Shown: positions 16,594 through 25,411 of the stretch, one piece after another
Layout of the letters: each line of letters begins with the position of its first letter
Numbering within the stretch: position 1 is the stretch's first letter
NCBI RefSeq assembly: GCF_003410055.1
Contig: NZ_QUZK01000041.1
Location: forward strand, 1 to 64,000
Source of the DNA: Wenzhouxiangella sediminis
GTDB taxonomy: Bacteria > Pseudomonadota > Gammaproteobacteria > Xanthomonadales > Wenzhouxiangellaceae
Direction: 5' to 3'
DNA: 64,000 bases
Notes under the pieces: model-generated
Databases searched by the model: none
Told to the model about the DNA's origin: nothing
The model's input: the letters and a program-made list of their open reading frames with translations, nothing else
Made by a program: the position numbers and the translations under genes

Positions 16594-17424
16594 ATGGAGA
16601 TCCTTCTCGCCGTCGCCCTTGCCGCGCTGGGCTGGTGGCTGTGGGGCCGCTGGCGCCGCAAGCGGCGTCGCGCCATTGCCGAGACACCGCTGCCGGAGCG
16701 GTGGCGCGAGATCCTCGAGCGCAACGTCCCGCTCTACCGCGGGCTGCCCGAGCACCTCAAGCGGGAACTGCACGGCCACGTCCAGTTGTTCCTGAACGAC
16801 AAGACCTTCGAGGGCTTCCAGGGCCTGGAGGTCACCGACGAGATGCGCGTGACCATCGCCGGCAACGCCTGCATCCTGCTGCTCAACCGGCCGCACGACC
16901 AGTACGCCAACTTCTCGACGATCTACCTCTACCCGAGCACCTTCGTGTCCCAGCACCAAAGTTACGACGGTCTGGTGCAGTCGGTGGGGCGGCAGGCCCG
17001 GCTGGGGGAGTCCTGGCACCGGGGGCCGGTGGTGCTTTCCTGGGATTCCGCCCTGGCCGGCAGTCGCGACATCAAGGACGGGCACAACGTGATCCTGCAC
17101 GAGTTCGCCCACAAGCTCGACGACGCCGACGGCACGGTCGACGGTGCGCCCATGCTGCACCAGCGTTCGCAGTACACCAGCTGGGCGCGGGTGATGCGAC
17201 GCGAGTTCGAGCAGCTGCAGCGCCGGGCAAGTCACGGCGCGCGAACCCTGCTGGACCACTACGGCGCCAGCGCACCCGAGGAGTTCTTCGCGGTGCTGGT
17301 CGAGACCTTCTACGAGAAACCGCGCCAGCTCAGGGACAGGCATCCCGAGCTGTACGAAGAGATGCGCAAATGTTTCCGAGTCGACCCGCTCGCCTGGCAC
17401 GAGTCGATCCGGAAACGGCGGTAG
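16594..17424 (+). CDS. mtfA: MtfA-family zinc metallopeptidase
   Basis: A 276-residue M90/MtfA peptidase with a short N-terminal membrane anchor (about 3-17) followed by a basic stretch. The zinc site is HEFAH (169-173) with EEFFAVLVETFY supplying the downstream acidic ligand. In E. coli, MtfA is a peptidase that binds the glucose-PTS repressor Mlc; whether Mlc exists here is unknown. Homologues in other proteobacteria often have this N-terminal anchor. ATG 16594 begins 84 bases from the divergent zinc-ribbon gene. Confidence 0.9.
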   Translation: MEILLAVALAALGWWLWGRWRRKRRRAIAETPLPERWREILERNVPLYRGLPEHLKRELHGHVQLFLNDKTFEGFQGLEVTDEMRVTIAGNACILLLNRPHDQYANFSTIYLYPSTFVSQHQSYDGLVQSVGRQARLGESWHRGPVVLSWDSALAGSRDIKDGHNVILHEFAHKLDDADGTVDGAPMLHQRSQYTSWARVMRREFEQLQRRASHGARTLLDHYGASAPEEFFAVLVETFYEKPRQLRDRHPELYEEMRKCFRVDPLAWHESIRKRR

Positions 17425-17443
17425 CCCGACCGATCCCGAGCGT

Positions 17444-19165
17444 TCAGGCCGGCGAAGATTCGGCCGGCTCGACCAACCAGGTTCGCGCGAATTCCTCTGC
17501 AGCAACCGGATGCCCGAAGTGGAAACCCTGGACGGAGTCGCAACCGAGTTCCTTGAGCATTTCGACCTGTTCGGCGGTTTCCACGCCTTCGGCCAGGGTT
17601 TCCAGCCCCAGCGTGCGGGCCATGCCGATGATCGTCGCCACGATGGCGCGCTCGCTCTCGGACTCGACCATCTTCTGGATGAAGGAGCCGTCGATCTTGA
17701 GTTTGTGAACGTTGAACTGGCGCAGGTAGGTCAGCGAGGAGTAGCCCATGCCGAAGTCGTCCAGCGCCAGGCCCATGCCCATCTCGCGCATGGCATGCAG
17801 GACTTCCCTCGCGCGCCGGGGGTCGACCGCGACGCTGTTTTCGGTCAGCTCGATCTCGAACAATTCCGGCTCGATGCCGGCCGTGTCGAGGATGTCTGTC
17901 ATGCGCAGGATGAACTCGGGGTGGTCGAACTGCTGGGCGGAAACGTTGATTGCCAGCCGTCCGGGCAGTGCCAGACCGGCCGCACGCCATTCCCGGATCT
18001 GCTGGCAGGCATGGCGAGTGACCCATTCGCCCACCCGGGTCATCATGCCCCGCCTTTCGGCCACGGGAATGAATTCGGCCGGCGAGATCCATCCGCGCGT
18101 GGGGTGCTGCCAGCGCAGCAGGGTTTCGGCGCCATTGATGCGGCCGCTCGACAGGTCGAACTGGGGCTGGAAGGCCAGGTGCAGGTCGCCGTTGCCGAGT
18201 GCGAGATCGAGGTCGCGCGCGAGGTTCAGGCGTTCCTCGACCTGCCGCCCCATATCCGCGTTGTAGAAGCTGTACTGGTTGCGCCGGGACTTGGCCCGCG
18301 TCATGGCGATGTCGGCGTGGCGCAGCAGCTCCTCGGCATCCTGGCCGTCTTCGGGGAAACAGGCCACGCCGATGCTGGCCGAAATCGAGAGCCGCCCGGT
18401 GGCCGTCTCGACCGGCAGGCAGACGGTCTCGAGGACTTGGCGGGCCAGCGCGGCCGGATCGCTCGCCGGGGCCGCGAGGAAGAACTCGTCGCCACTGAAG
18501 CGCGCCAGCACGTCGTTCTGGCCGGCCAGCTCCTTCAGGCGCGCGGCCGTCAGCTGGAGCAGGTGGTCACCGGTGGCGTGCCCCAGCGACTCGTTAATCT
18601 CCCGGAACTTGTCCAGGTCCAGGTGCAGCGCGGCGACCTGTTCGCCGTGGCGACACGCCGAACGGAGGAGCTGGTCGAGCAGGTCCAGGCAGAGCGTGTG
18701 GTTGGGCAGTTCGGTCAAGGCATCGTGGAGCGCCAGGCGCTGGATCTGGCGACTGGCATCGACGAGGTCGGAGACGTTGACGTAGGCGATCACCACGCCG
18801 ACGCCGTCGCGCAGGACCGGCGAGGCGCTGACCGAAAGCCAGACCGTGCGACCGTCGGGGCGGCGGACCTCCATCAGCTGATCGCGGATCTCCACGCCCT
18901 CGGTGAGGGCGCGCACGCTGGCGAAGCGTTCCGGCGGCATGGGTTGGCCGTCTTCGTCGAAGATCTCCCAGCCCTTGTCGTAGCGTCGGGTCAGGTGTTC
19001 TTCGCGCGTGACGCCCAGCAACTCTTCCGATGCCGGGTTGCAGTCGATGATCTGCCCGTCGGTGTCGGTGATCGTGATGCCGATCGGCACGACGTCGTAG
19101 ATGGCCTGCAAGCGGGTCCGGACGGCCTCCGCTTCGCTCGACTCGCTTTCGTTGTTCTGGCCCAA
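17444..19165 (-). CDS. PAS-GGDEF-EAL cyclic-di-GMP signalling protein
   Basis: About 573 residues. A PAS sensor (VPIGITITDTDG, then NPASEELLGVTREEH) is followed by GGDEF with signature ARFSGDEFF (SGDEF variant, potentially active) and EAL with ETLLRWQHP (EAL reads ETL), ELTEN, LDDFGMGYSSL, KIDGSF and AEGVE. The EAL metal and catalytic positions look intact, so phosphodiesterase activity is likely and cyclase activity possible. No ATG lies near the N-terminus; TTG 19165 with GGGGA upstream is chosen, and sequence further upstream in this frame looks non-coding. Confidence 0.88.
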   Translation of the reverse strand: MGQNNESESSEAEAVRTRLQAIYDVVPIGITITDTDGQIIDCNPASEELLGVTREEHLTRRYDKGWEIFDEDGQPMPPERFASVRALTEGVEIRDQLMEVRRPDGRTVWLSVSASPVLRDGVGVVIAYVNVSDLVDASRQIQRLALHDALTELPNHTLCLDLLDQLLRSACRHGEQVAALHLDLDKFREINESLGHATGDHLLQLTAARLKELAGQNDVLARFSGDEFFLAAPASDPAALARQVLETVCLPVETATGRLSISASIGVACFPEDGQDAEELLRHADIAMTRAKSRRNQYSFYNADMGRQVEERLNLARDLDLALGNGDLHLAFQPQFDLSSGRINGAETLLRWQHPTRGWISPAEFIPVAERRGMMTRVGEWVTRHACQQIREWRAAGLALPGRLAINVSAQQFDHPEFILRMTDILDTAGIEPELFEIELTENSVAVDPRRAREVLHAMREMGMGLALDDFGMGYSSLTYLRQFNVHKLKIDGSFIQKMVESESERAIVATIIGMARTLGLETLAEGVETAEQVEMLKELGCDSVQGFHFGHPVAAEEFARTWLVEPAESSPA

Positions 19166-19399
19166 ACGCGTTCCCCAGGTTCCCTCGCCTGGCAATCCCC
19201 TGGCCCCTTCAGCCGCCTCCTTTTCGGACTCTAGCCGATTCCGGGGAGGACTGCCAGCGGCGGCTGCGCCGGCGCGTTCTATCGTTCTTTCGTTCCGACG
19301 CGTCTTGTTTTGCGGCTTGGATGAGATCGGTGGCACCAATCTCACCGACGCCCTCGACGCGATGCGCGCCGAACCAAAAAACCAAAGAACCAAAAAACT

Positions 19400-19437
19400 A
19401 AAAAACTTAAACAAAGAGCGCCCGCCGAAGCGGGCGC
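19400..19437 (-). terminator. intrinsic terminator after the fasciclin gene
   Basis: On the reverse strand an 8-bp GC stem (19418-19425 with 19430-19437, loop TTCG) is followed by TCTTTGTTTAAGTTTTTT. It closes the fasciclin transcript and separates it from the downstream signalling gene. Confidence 0.88.
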
Positions 19438-19475
19438 CCGTTCTACCATCCCGTGGAGGAGATTGGATGGAAGTC

Positions 19476-19982
19476 TTACGGCATGATGACGGTGTCGATC
19501 ACGTGAATGACGCCGTTCGAGGTCATGATGTCGGTCTGGATGACCCGGGCGTTGTCGATCATCACCGTGTCGCCTTCGACCTTGATGTCGACCGTCGAGC
19601 CCTGGACGGTTTCGGCTTCGGACAGGTTGACCACGTCGGCGGCCTTCACCTTGCCGGCGACCACGTGGTAGGTGAGCACGCTGGTCAGGGCTTCCTTGTC
19701 GGCCAGCAGCGCGTTGAGGTCGGCCTCGGGAATCTTGGCGAAAGCTTCGTCGGTCGGCGCGAAGACCGTGAACGGGCCTTCGCCCGACAGCGTTTCGACC
19801 AGGCCGGCTTCCTGCACGGCCGTGACCAGGGTGTTGAACTGGCCGGCGGCGATGGCGGTCTCGACGATGTTCTTCTGTTCGGCCATGCCCTTGTCCTTGC
19901 CGTGGTCGTCGGCCAGCGCGGCCGTCGCGGTGGCCAGGAGCAGGGTGGCGCCCATCAGGGTCGTCATCTTGGCAATCTTCAT
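19476..19982 (-). CDS. secreted fasciclin (FAS1) domain protein
   Basis: A 168-residue exported protein: a signal peptide (cleavage near TAALA-DD) and one FAS1 domain. The H1 box is [13 protein letters not shown], the H2-like segment is [10 protein letters not shown], and the end [13 protein letters not shown] is the usual domain terminus. Such proteins mediate adhesion or surface interactions. GGAG stands just before ATG 19982. An intrinsic terminator follows the stop, so it is monocistronic. Confidence 0.93.
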   Translation of the reverse strand: MKIAKMTTLMGATLLLATATAALADDHGKDKGMAEQKNIVETAIAAGQFNTLVTAVQEAGLVETLSGEGPFTVFAPTDEAFAKIPEADLNALLADKEALTSVLTYHVVAGKVKAADVVNLSEAETVQGSTVDIKVEGDTVMIDNARVIQTDIMTSNGVIHVIDTVIMP

Positions 19983-20104
19983 GTTTGATCTCCGGTTGGT
20001 TTGAGTCACTCGCCTCGGTCGGCGATGGACGCATCATGCGCCTGGGGCATCAACGCGGAATCAACCAAAAATGAAGGACTTGTGTGGTCCGTGTGAGGAT
20101 AGGG

Positions 20105-22651
20105 TCAACGCCCGGCGTCGATCCTTGCGAGCAGCTGCCTGGTGTCGGCCACTGCCGGGTGCGAAGCGTCTTCGTGGAGCAGGCGGTAGGTTTCGAGCGC
20201 CTGCCGCGCGTAATCGGCCGCTTGTTCGAAGTTGTGGCTCTGGAGGTGCAGTTCCGCCAGGGTCCGCAGGTTGTCGGCCACATGGTGGTGGCGCTCGCCC
20301 AGTTCGGCGCGGTTCATCGACAGGGCGCGTTGCAGCAGTTCGACGGCGCGCTCGAAATCGCCCAGCACCATGTGCGTGGCGCCGAGGTTGCCGAGCACCA
20401 GCGCAATGTCGTGGTGTGATTCGCCGTAACTGTTGCGGTAGATGTCGAGCGCTTTCTCCAGCAGGTTCAGCGCTTCGGCGTGCTGGCCGTCGGCACGCGC
20501 GACGCTGGCCATGGCGTTGTAGAGCACGGCCACGGACGGGTGTTTGTCGCCCATCACGCCGCGACGGATGGCCAGGGCCTGTTGGTAGTAGTCCCTTGCC
20601 TGCTCGAAGCGTTCGAGATTGGCGTTGGCCCAACCCATCTGGTAGAGCACGCTGGCCACGGCCGGATGCTCCGGCCCGAAGGCATTGCGGCGGATGGCGA
20701 GCGCTTCGCGGAAGGCCGGCATGGCCTCCTCGGCCTGGCCGGTCTGGACCAGCAGCGAGGCGAGGTTGGTCAGCGAGAAGCTGGTGGTCGGATGGTCCTC
20801 GCCCAGCACGCGCCGGCGCAGGACGATGGCGCGATCGTAGTGATCGCGAGCGATTTCGTGGCGATCGATCGTGGCGTAGAGCAGGGCCAGGTTGTTGTAG
20901 GACTCGGCCAGTTCGGCGCTGTCGGGACTGTGCTCGGATCGGATGGCCAGGGCGCGCTCGAGCAGTTTCCCCGCTTCCTCGAGGTGGCCCAGCGAGTAGA
21001 GGGTCAGGCCCAGGCCGTTCATGAACCGCGCGCGAACCGGCGGGGCCTCGTCTTCGACCAGGGCCAGCGCCCGGCGGTGGGCCTGCTCGGCCTCGCGGTA
21101 GCGGCCCTGCGACCCGAGGGTCTCGGCGCGCATCGCCCAGGCTTCGGCGCGGGCGACAGGCGGCGCGTCGGGGTCGTTTTCCAGTACCTCGACGGCCTCG
21201 CTGGCCAGCCGGCCCGCCTGCTCATAGTCGGCCAGGCCGCGGTGGACCCGCGCCAGCAGCCGGTACATCTCCGCCTGCACCTGGGGCGTCTCGCGCAACA
21301 CGCGGATGCGTTCGGCGCCCCGATCGACCAGGTCCCGGGCGGTGAGTTCGCGGTTGCGCGCCAGCCAGGGATCGGCTTGTTCGAACAGGCTGACCAGGAA
21401 CTCGCTGACGCGTTCGGTCTTGCTGGCCTCCAGTCGTGCGCGGTCGCGTTCCAGCGCCGCCTGGCGGGCCTGCCAGCTGGTGCCGGCAAGGCCGAGTACC
21501 AGCAGTAGGCCGGCCAGGGCGCTCAAGCCCACGGCAAAGGGATTGCGCTGCATGAAGCGGGTGGCCAGGTAGCGGCGCGTGGGCTCGCGCGCCAGCACCG
21601 GTTCGCAGCGACGATAGCGTTCGATGTCGCGGATCAGGTCGGCGGCCGACGGGTAACGATCTTCCGGGGAGAGCGCTGCGGCGGTCGCGATGATCGCGGC
21701 CAGGTCTTCGTTCCGTGCGCGGTCCGAGAGCCGCACGGCCAGAGACTGCGCATCGTCGGCAAACGCGGGGTCGAATCGTTCTCCGGTCAACATCCAGTAC
21801 AGGAGGGCGCCCAGCGACCACAGGTCCGATTGCATGGAAACCGGTTCCCCGGCTCGCAGTTCGGGCGCCGACCAGGCGGGGGTAAGCGCGCGGATGCGGT
21901 TGTTCGGCTCCTCTTCTTCGCCGGCGAGCAGGCGCGCGACGCCGAAATCGAGCAGGCGCACGCGCCCGTCCTCGCCCACGCGCACGTTGGCCGGCTTGAT
22001 GTCGCCGTGCACGACCCGGCGCTGGTGGGCATGGTTGACCGCCTCGGCCAGCCGCAGGAACTGCGCCAGGCAGGCCTGCGGATCATCGTGGTGCTCGTCA
22101 CGGCAGCGGTTGAGGTCGCGACCGCTGATCCACTCCATGACCAGCCAGGCCTGGCCGTCGTCGGTGGTGCCCCCGTCGAGGATGCGCGCGATGTTCGGGT
22201 GGTCCAGGCGGGCCAGGAGCTGGCGTTCGACCGTCAGGCGGCTGCGCAGTCGGCGATCACGGCGGACGCGAATGACCTTGACCGCGGCATCCATGCGGAA
22301 GGCGCCGTCAGCCCGCTCGGCCCGATAGACGTGACCCATGCCGCCACGGCCGACCAGGCCCGTCAGACGCCACGGCCCCAGCCGCGTACCCGGGGAAAGC
22401 TCGGGATCTTCACCGTCGAGCTCGCTGACGGCCGAATCGGCCACCTCGCGAATCATGGCCTCGAGGTGTTCGGCCTTGTCGGAAAGGGCCTCGAGCAGCG
22501 GGCCCAGCCATTGCGTCAGTCTCGGACAGCGCCGCGCCAGGCGCCGCAAGCGTTCAGCACGCGCTTCCTCGTCGAGTTCCAGCAGGCGCTCGAACTCTGC
22601 GTCGAGAACGCGGCGTCGCAGCGGTGTGAGTCGCCCGGCCCGGTGATTCAT
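20105..22651 (-). CDS. Ser/Thr kinase with C-terminal TPR array
   Basis: An 848-residue protein with an N-terminal helical region (1-75), a Hanks-type kinase (about 92-345), a transmembrane helix (372-392) and a long series of TPR repeats (about 440-830). The kinase has GRGGMG, Lys125, the catalytic loop HGDIKPAN (215-222), DFG (235-237) and SAPE. As in the kinase at 5378-6289, HRD Arg is replaced, here by Gly. Because of the single helix, the TPRs should lie on the opposite side of the membrane, in the periplasm, where they could sense ligands. Confidence 0.92.
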   Translation of the reverse strand: MNHRAGRLTPLRRRVLDAEFERLLELDEEARAERLRRLARRCPRLTQWLGPLLEALSDKAEHLEAMIREVADSAVSELDGEDPELSPGTRLGPWRLTGLVGRGGMGHVYRAERADGAFRMDAAVKVIRVRRDRRLRSRLTVERQLLARLDHPNIARILDGGTTDDGQAWLVMEWISGRDLNRCRDEHHDDPQACLAQFLRLAEAVNHAHQRRVVHGDIKPANVRVGEDGRVRLLDFGVARLLAGEEEEPNNRIRALTPAWSAPELRAGEPVSMQSDLWSLGALLYWMLTGERFDPAFADDAQSLAVRLSDRARNEDLAAIIATAAALSPEDRYPSAADLIRDIERYRRCEPVLAREPTRRYLATRFMQRNPFAVGLSALAGLLLVLGLAGTSWQARQAALERDRARLEASKTERVSEFLVSLFEQADPWLARNRELTARDLVDRGAERIRVLRETPQVQAEMYRLLARVHRGLADYEQAGRLASEAVEVLENDPDAPPVARAEAWAMRAETLGSQGRYREAEQAHRRALALVEDEAPPVRARFMNGLGLTLYSLGHLEEAGKLLERALAIRSEHSPDSAELAESYNNLALLYATIDRHEIARDHYDRAIVLRRRVLGEDHPTTSFSLTNLASLLVQTGQAEEAMPAFREALAIRRNAFGPEHPAVASVLYQMGWANANLERFEQARDYYQQALAIRRGVMGDKHPSVAVLYNAMASVARADGQHAEALNLLEKALDIYRNSYGESHHDIALVLGNLGATHMVLGDFERAVELLQRALSMNRAELGERHHHVADNLRTLAELHLQSHNFEQAADYARQALETYRLLHEDASHPAVADTRQLLARIDAGR

Positions 22652-22675
22652 GGACAGAGCCTTCCCCTTCGAGCG

Positions 22676-22975
22676 TCAGTCCAGGATGCGCTGGAACGAC
22701 CCGACCGCCCGGTTTCCGGGGGCGATCAGGCGGTTCTCGCGAAGATCCTGCGTGTGCCGCCAGGCGGAGATGTCCGGGCCCGGCAGGGTCGGGGAATCGA
22801 TTCCGAAGGTGATGTGGACGCCGCTCAAACCGCATTCCTCCCCGAATGGCTTGTGAGTGCAGGCACCAGGTGCCAACCGATTGGCTTCGATCGCCCCCTC
22901 CTGACGGATCTCCGGATAGTAGCACGCCGGTTTGTTTTGAGCGCTGGCTTGACAAGCTTCGCCTAATATGCGCAA
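22676..22975 (-). CDS. hypothetical small protein upstream of the kinase-TPR gene
   Basis: A reading frame of up to 99 residues ending 24 bases before the kinase start. Its last ~80 residues (from EIRQEGAIEANRLA to SFQRILD) have balanced composition and G/C-biased third positions like real genes here. Four Cys are seen after the N-terminus. No family is recognised. The start is unclear: TTG 22975 lacks a ribosome site, and a terminator-like hairpin lies just upstream. It could be a small secreted or regulatory protein, or the remnant of a longer gene. Confidence 0.4.
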   Translation of the reverse strand: MRILGEACQASAQNKPACYYPEIRQEGAIEANRLAPGACTHKPFGEECGLSGVHITFGIDSPTLPGPDISAWRHTQDLRENRLIAPGNRAVGSFQRILD

Positions 22976-22984
22976 GGTAAAAAG

Positions 22985-23012
22985 ATGCGCTGTTTCACGA
23001 AGAACAGCGCAT
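22985..23012. terminator. hairpin with T runs on both strands
   Basis: A 10-bp perfect stem, ATGCGCTGTT (22985-22994) with its complement (23003-23012). It is followed by TCGTTTT on the forward strand and CTTTTT on the reverse strand. It is consistent with a bidirectional intrinsic terminator, though no convincing gene is known to end here. Confidence 0.55.
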
Positions 23013-23068
23013 TCGTTTTGAATGGCCGCAAAAAATTGTCCTTTTCGTTCATCAATAGCGATTTCGTG

Positions 23069-23090
23069 CGACGCCGCCGCGGCGGCGTCG
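23069..23090. repeat. 22-bp perfect GC palindrome
   Basis: The block from 23069 to 23090 is its own reverse complement (CGACGCCGCCG then its mirror complement). It lies about 100 bases upstream of the subtilase start, and could be an operator, a transcript hairpin in the leader, or chance in GC-rich DNA. Confidence 0.6.
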
Positions 23091-23191
23091 GCTCGTGATG
23101 AACGCGATTGCCGCCCCAAGGGGACCGGAAGGGGTAGCGGGATGCGAGGGCGGAGGCCATTCCGATCAAACCGCATAGTGGAGGAAGTTTC

Positions 23192-25252
23192 ATGAAACAT
23201 CGTTCTTCGCGACTGGCCGCGCTCGCGGGCGCGGCCGGTCTGCTCCTGTCCGCGACCGCCATGGCGGCGGACGGCCGATACATCATCCAGTTCGCCCCCG
23301 GCGCGGCCGGACAGGGCAAGGCGGCCGTCAAGGCCATGGGTGGCGATATCAAGGTCGATCTGTCGAATCGCAGCATCAACGCAGTCGCCGTGTCGATTCC
23401 CGAGCAGGCGCTCAACGGCCTTCGCAACAATCCCAACGTGATCAGCGTCGAGGAAGACGCCCGCGTTTACCCGATGGCCGAGACGGTCCCCTACGGCATC
23501 ACGATGGTCCAGGCCGATCAGCTCAGCGATTCGAATGCCGGCGGCATCAACGTCTGCATCATCGACTCGGGCTACCACGCCGGTCACTTCGACCTGCAGG
23601 CCAACCCGGTCAACGGCCTGAATCTCAGCGGCAGCGGCGACCCGTTCATCGACAGCTGTGGGCACGGCACGCACGTTGCCGGCACCATTGCGGCGGTCAA
23701 CAACGGCGACGGCGTCATCGGTGTGATGCCCGGCGCCAACGTCAACCTGACCATCGCCAAGATCTTTGGCGACGACGACTGGACCTCGGGTTCCTGCGGC
23801 TACAGCTACACGTCCAGCACCATCCAGGCCGCCTATGACTGTGCCGATGCCGGTGCCGACGTGATCAACATGAGTCTCGGCGGCAGCCAGGCTTCCAGCA
23901 CGGCCGAACAGGGTTTCCAGGACCTGCTCGACAACTACAACGTGCTGTCCATCGCCGCGGCCGGTAACGACGGCACCACCGGCTACAGCTACCCGGCCAG
24001 CTATCCGTCCGTCGTGTCGGTCGCGGCCATCGACGACACCAAAACGGTGGCCGACTTCTCCCAGAAGAACGACCAGGTCGAGCTTTCCGGTCCCGGCGTG
24101 GCGGTCCTGAGCACCGTTCCGACCATCAGCGCCACGGCGGAAGTCGCGGGCACCAGCTACGTCGTTTCGGTGCTCGACGGGGCCGCCAGTGCGACTGCTT
24201 CCGGCACGCTGGTCGATGGCGGTCTCTGTGACAGCGCCGGAAACTGGTCCGGTGACATCGTGCTTTGCCAGCGCGGCTCCATCGCCTTCGGCGACAAGGT
24301 CGCCAACGTGGAAGCCGGCGGTGGTTCCGGTGCCATCATCTACAACAACGAGTCCGGCGGGTTCCTGGGCGTGATCGAGTGCAACGGCCCGTCCTGGCGT
24401 GCCTGCTCGGCCATTCCCGCCGTCAGCACCAGCGATACCGCGGGCGCCGACATGCTGACCCAGTTGGGCGCGAGCGCCACCGTCTCCACCCAGGCTACCG
24501 CCCCGGCCGACGGCTACGATTCCTACAACGGCACGTCGATGGCCACGCCGCACGTGGCCGGTGTTGCCGCCCTGGTCTGGAGCCAGGTGCCGACGGCCAC
24601 CGCTGCCGACATCCGTGCCGCCCTGGTGGCCACCGCCGAAGATCTTGGTTCCTCCGGGCGCGATAACAGCTACGGCTATGGCCTGGTCCAGGCTGCCGAT
24701 GCAGTCGCCTATCTCGGCGGCGATGGCGGCGGTGGTGGTGACACCAACGTTGCGCCTTCGGCCGCGTTCACATATAGCTGCGCCGAGCTGGCTTGCGACT
24801 TCGACGGCACCGGCTCGATCGACAGTGACGGTACGATCGCTTCCTACAGCTGGAGCTTCGGAGACGGAAACAGCGCGAGCGGCTCGAGCGCCAGCCACAC
24901 CTACGGCGGCGACGGTAGCTACACCGTGACCCTGACCGTGACCGACGATGCCGGCGCCACCGACAGCACGAGCCAGGTGGTCACGGTGGAAGCTTCGACC
25001 GGCGGCGGTGGCGACATCTCGCTCAGCGCCAACGGCTACAAGAACAAGGGTCGCTGGACGACCGACCTGAGTTGGAGCGGCGCTACCAGCAGCGATGTCG
25101 ACATCTATCGCGACGGATCGCTGCTGACGACCGTGTCCAATTCCGGTAGCTACACTGACGCCACCAGCTTCAAGGGTGGCGGCAGCCTGACCTACCAGGT
25201 ATGTGAGGCCGGCAGCACCACCTGCTCCGACAGCGTGACCGTCGTCTTCTGA
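23192..25252 (+). CDS. secreted subtilisin-like serine protease
   Basis: A 686-residue S8 peptidase preproprotein. It has a signal peptide (cleavage near 25), an I9-type propeptide (about 28-95) and a catalytic domain with Asp125 (IIDSG), His158 (GHGTH), the oxyanion Asn in AAGND, and Ser449 (GTSMATPHVAG). A PA domain is inserted between Asn and Ser. A Gly-rich linker leads to a PKD domain (SFGDGNSASG), and the protein ends in a ~75-residue beta-sandwich seen in other gammaproteobacterial subtilases. Active residues are complete. A strong terminator follows. Confidence 0.95.
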   Translation: MKHRSSRLAALAGAAGLLLSATAMAADGRYIIQFAPGAAGQGKAAVKAMGGDIKVDLSNRSINAVAVSIPEQALNGLRNNPNVISVEEDARVYPMAETVPYGITMVQADQLSDSNAGGINVCIIDSGYHAGHFDLQANPVNGLNLSGSGDPFIDSCGHGTHVAGTIAAVNNGDGVIGVMPGANVNLTIAKIFGDDDWTSGSCGYSYTSSTIQAAYDCADAGADVINMSLGGSQASSTAEQGFQDLLDNYNVLSIAAAGNDGTTGYSYPASYPSVVSVAAIDDTKTVADFSQKNDQVELSGPGVAVLSTVPTISATAEVAGTSYVVSVLDGAASATASGTLVDGGLCDSAGNWSGDIVLCQRGSIAFGDKVANVEAGGGSGAIIYNNESGGFLGVIECNGPSWRACSAIPAVSTSDTAGADMLTQLGASATVSTQATAPADGYDSYNGTSMATPHVAGVAALVWSQVPTATAADIRAALVATAEDLGSSGRDNSYGYGLVQAADAVAYLGGDGGGGGDTNVAPSAAFTYSCAELACDFDGTGSIDSDGTIASYSWSFGDGNSASGSSASHTYGGDGSYTVTLTVTDDAGATDSTSQVVTVEASTGGGGDISLSANGYKNKGRWTTDLSWSGATSSDVDIYRDGSLLTTVSNSGSYTDATSFKGGGSLTYQVCEAGSTTCSDSVTVVF

Positions 25253-25285
25253 TCGATCGGTCGCGACAGTCCTGAAGCACGGACG

Positions 25286-25318
25286 GGCCCGGTCACCCAA
25301 GGTGGCCGGGCCTTTTTC
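25286..25318 (+). terminator. intrinsic terminator after the subtilase gene
   Basis: A 12-bp GC-rich stem (25286-25297 with 25301-25312, one G-T wobble, CAA loop) followed by TTTTTCTT. Confidence 0.93.
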
Positions 25319-25411
25319 TTGTCCCGCCCCGGCGTGACCTTTGGCGCATGCGCCTACACGCACAATGGGTTAGTTTGGCGAGCCACTGTCCACCATTTTT
25401 CGGGGTATTAG

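Noticed and set aside
22991-23006. Possible parS site (TGTTTCACG followed by AAGAACA)
   Set aside because: It differs from the parS consensus at three central positions, breaking the CACGTG core, and is better explained as part of the terminator-like hairpin. It is also 27 kb from parB.
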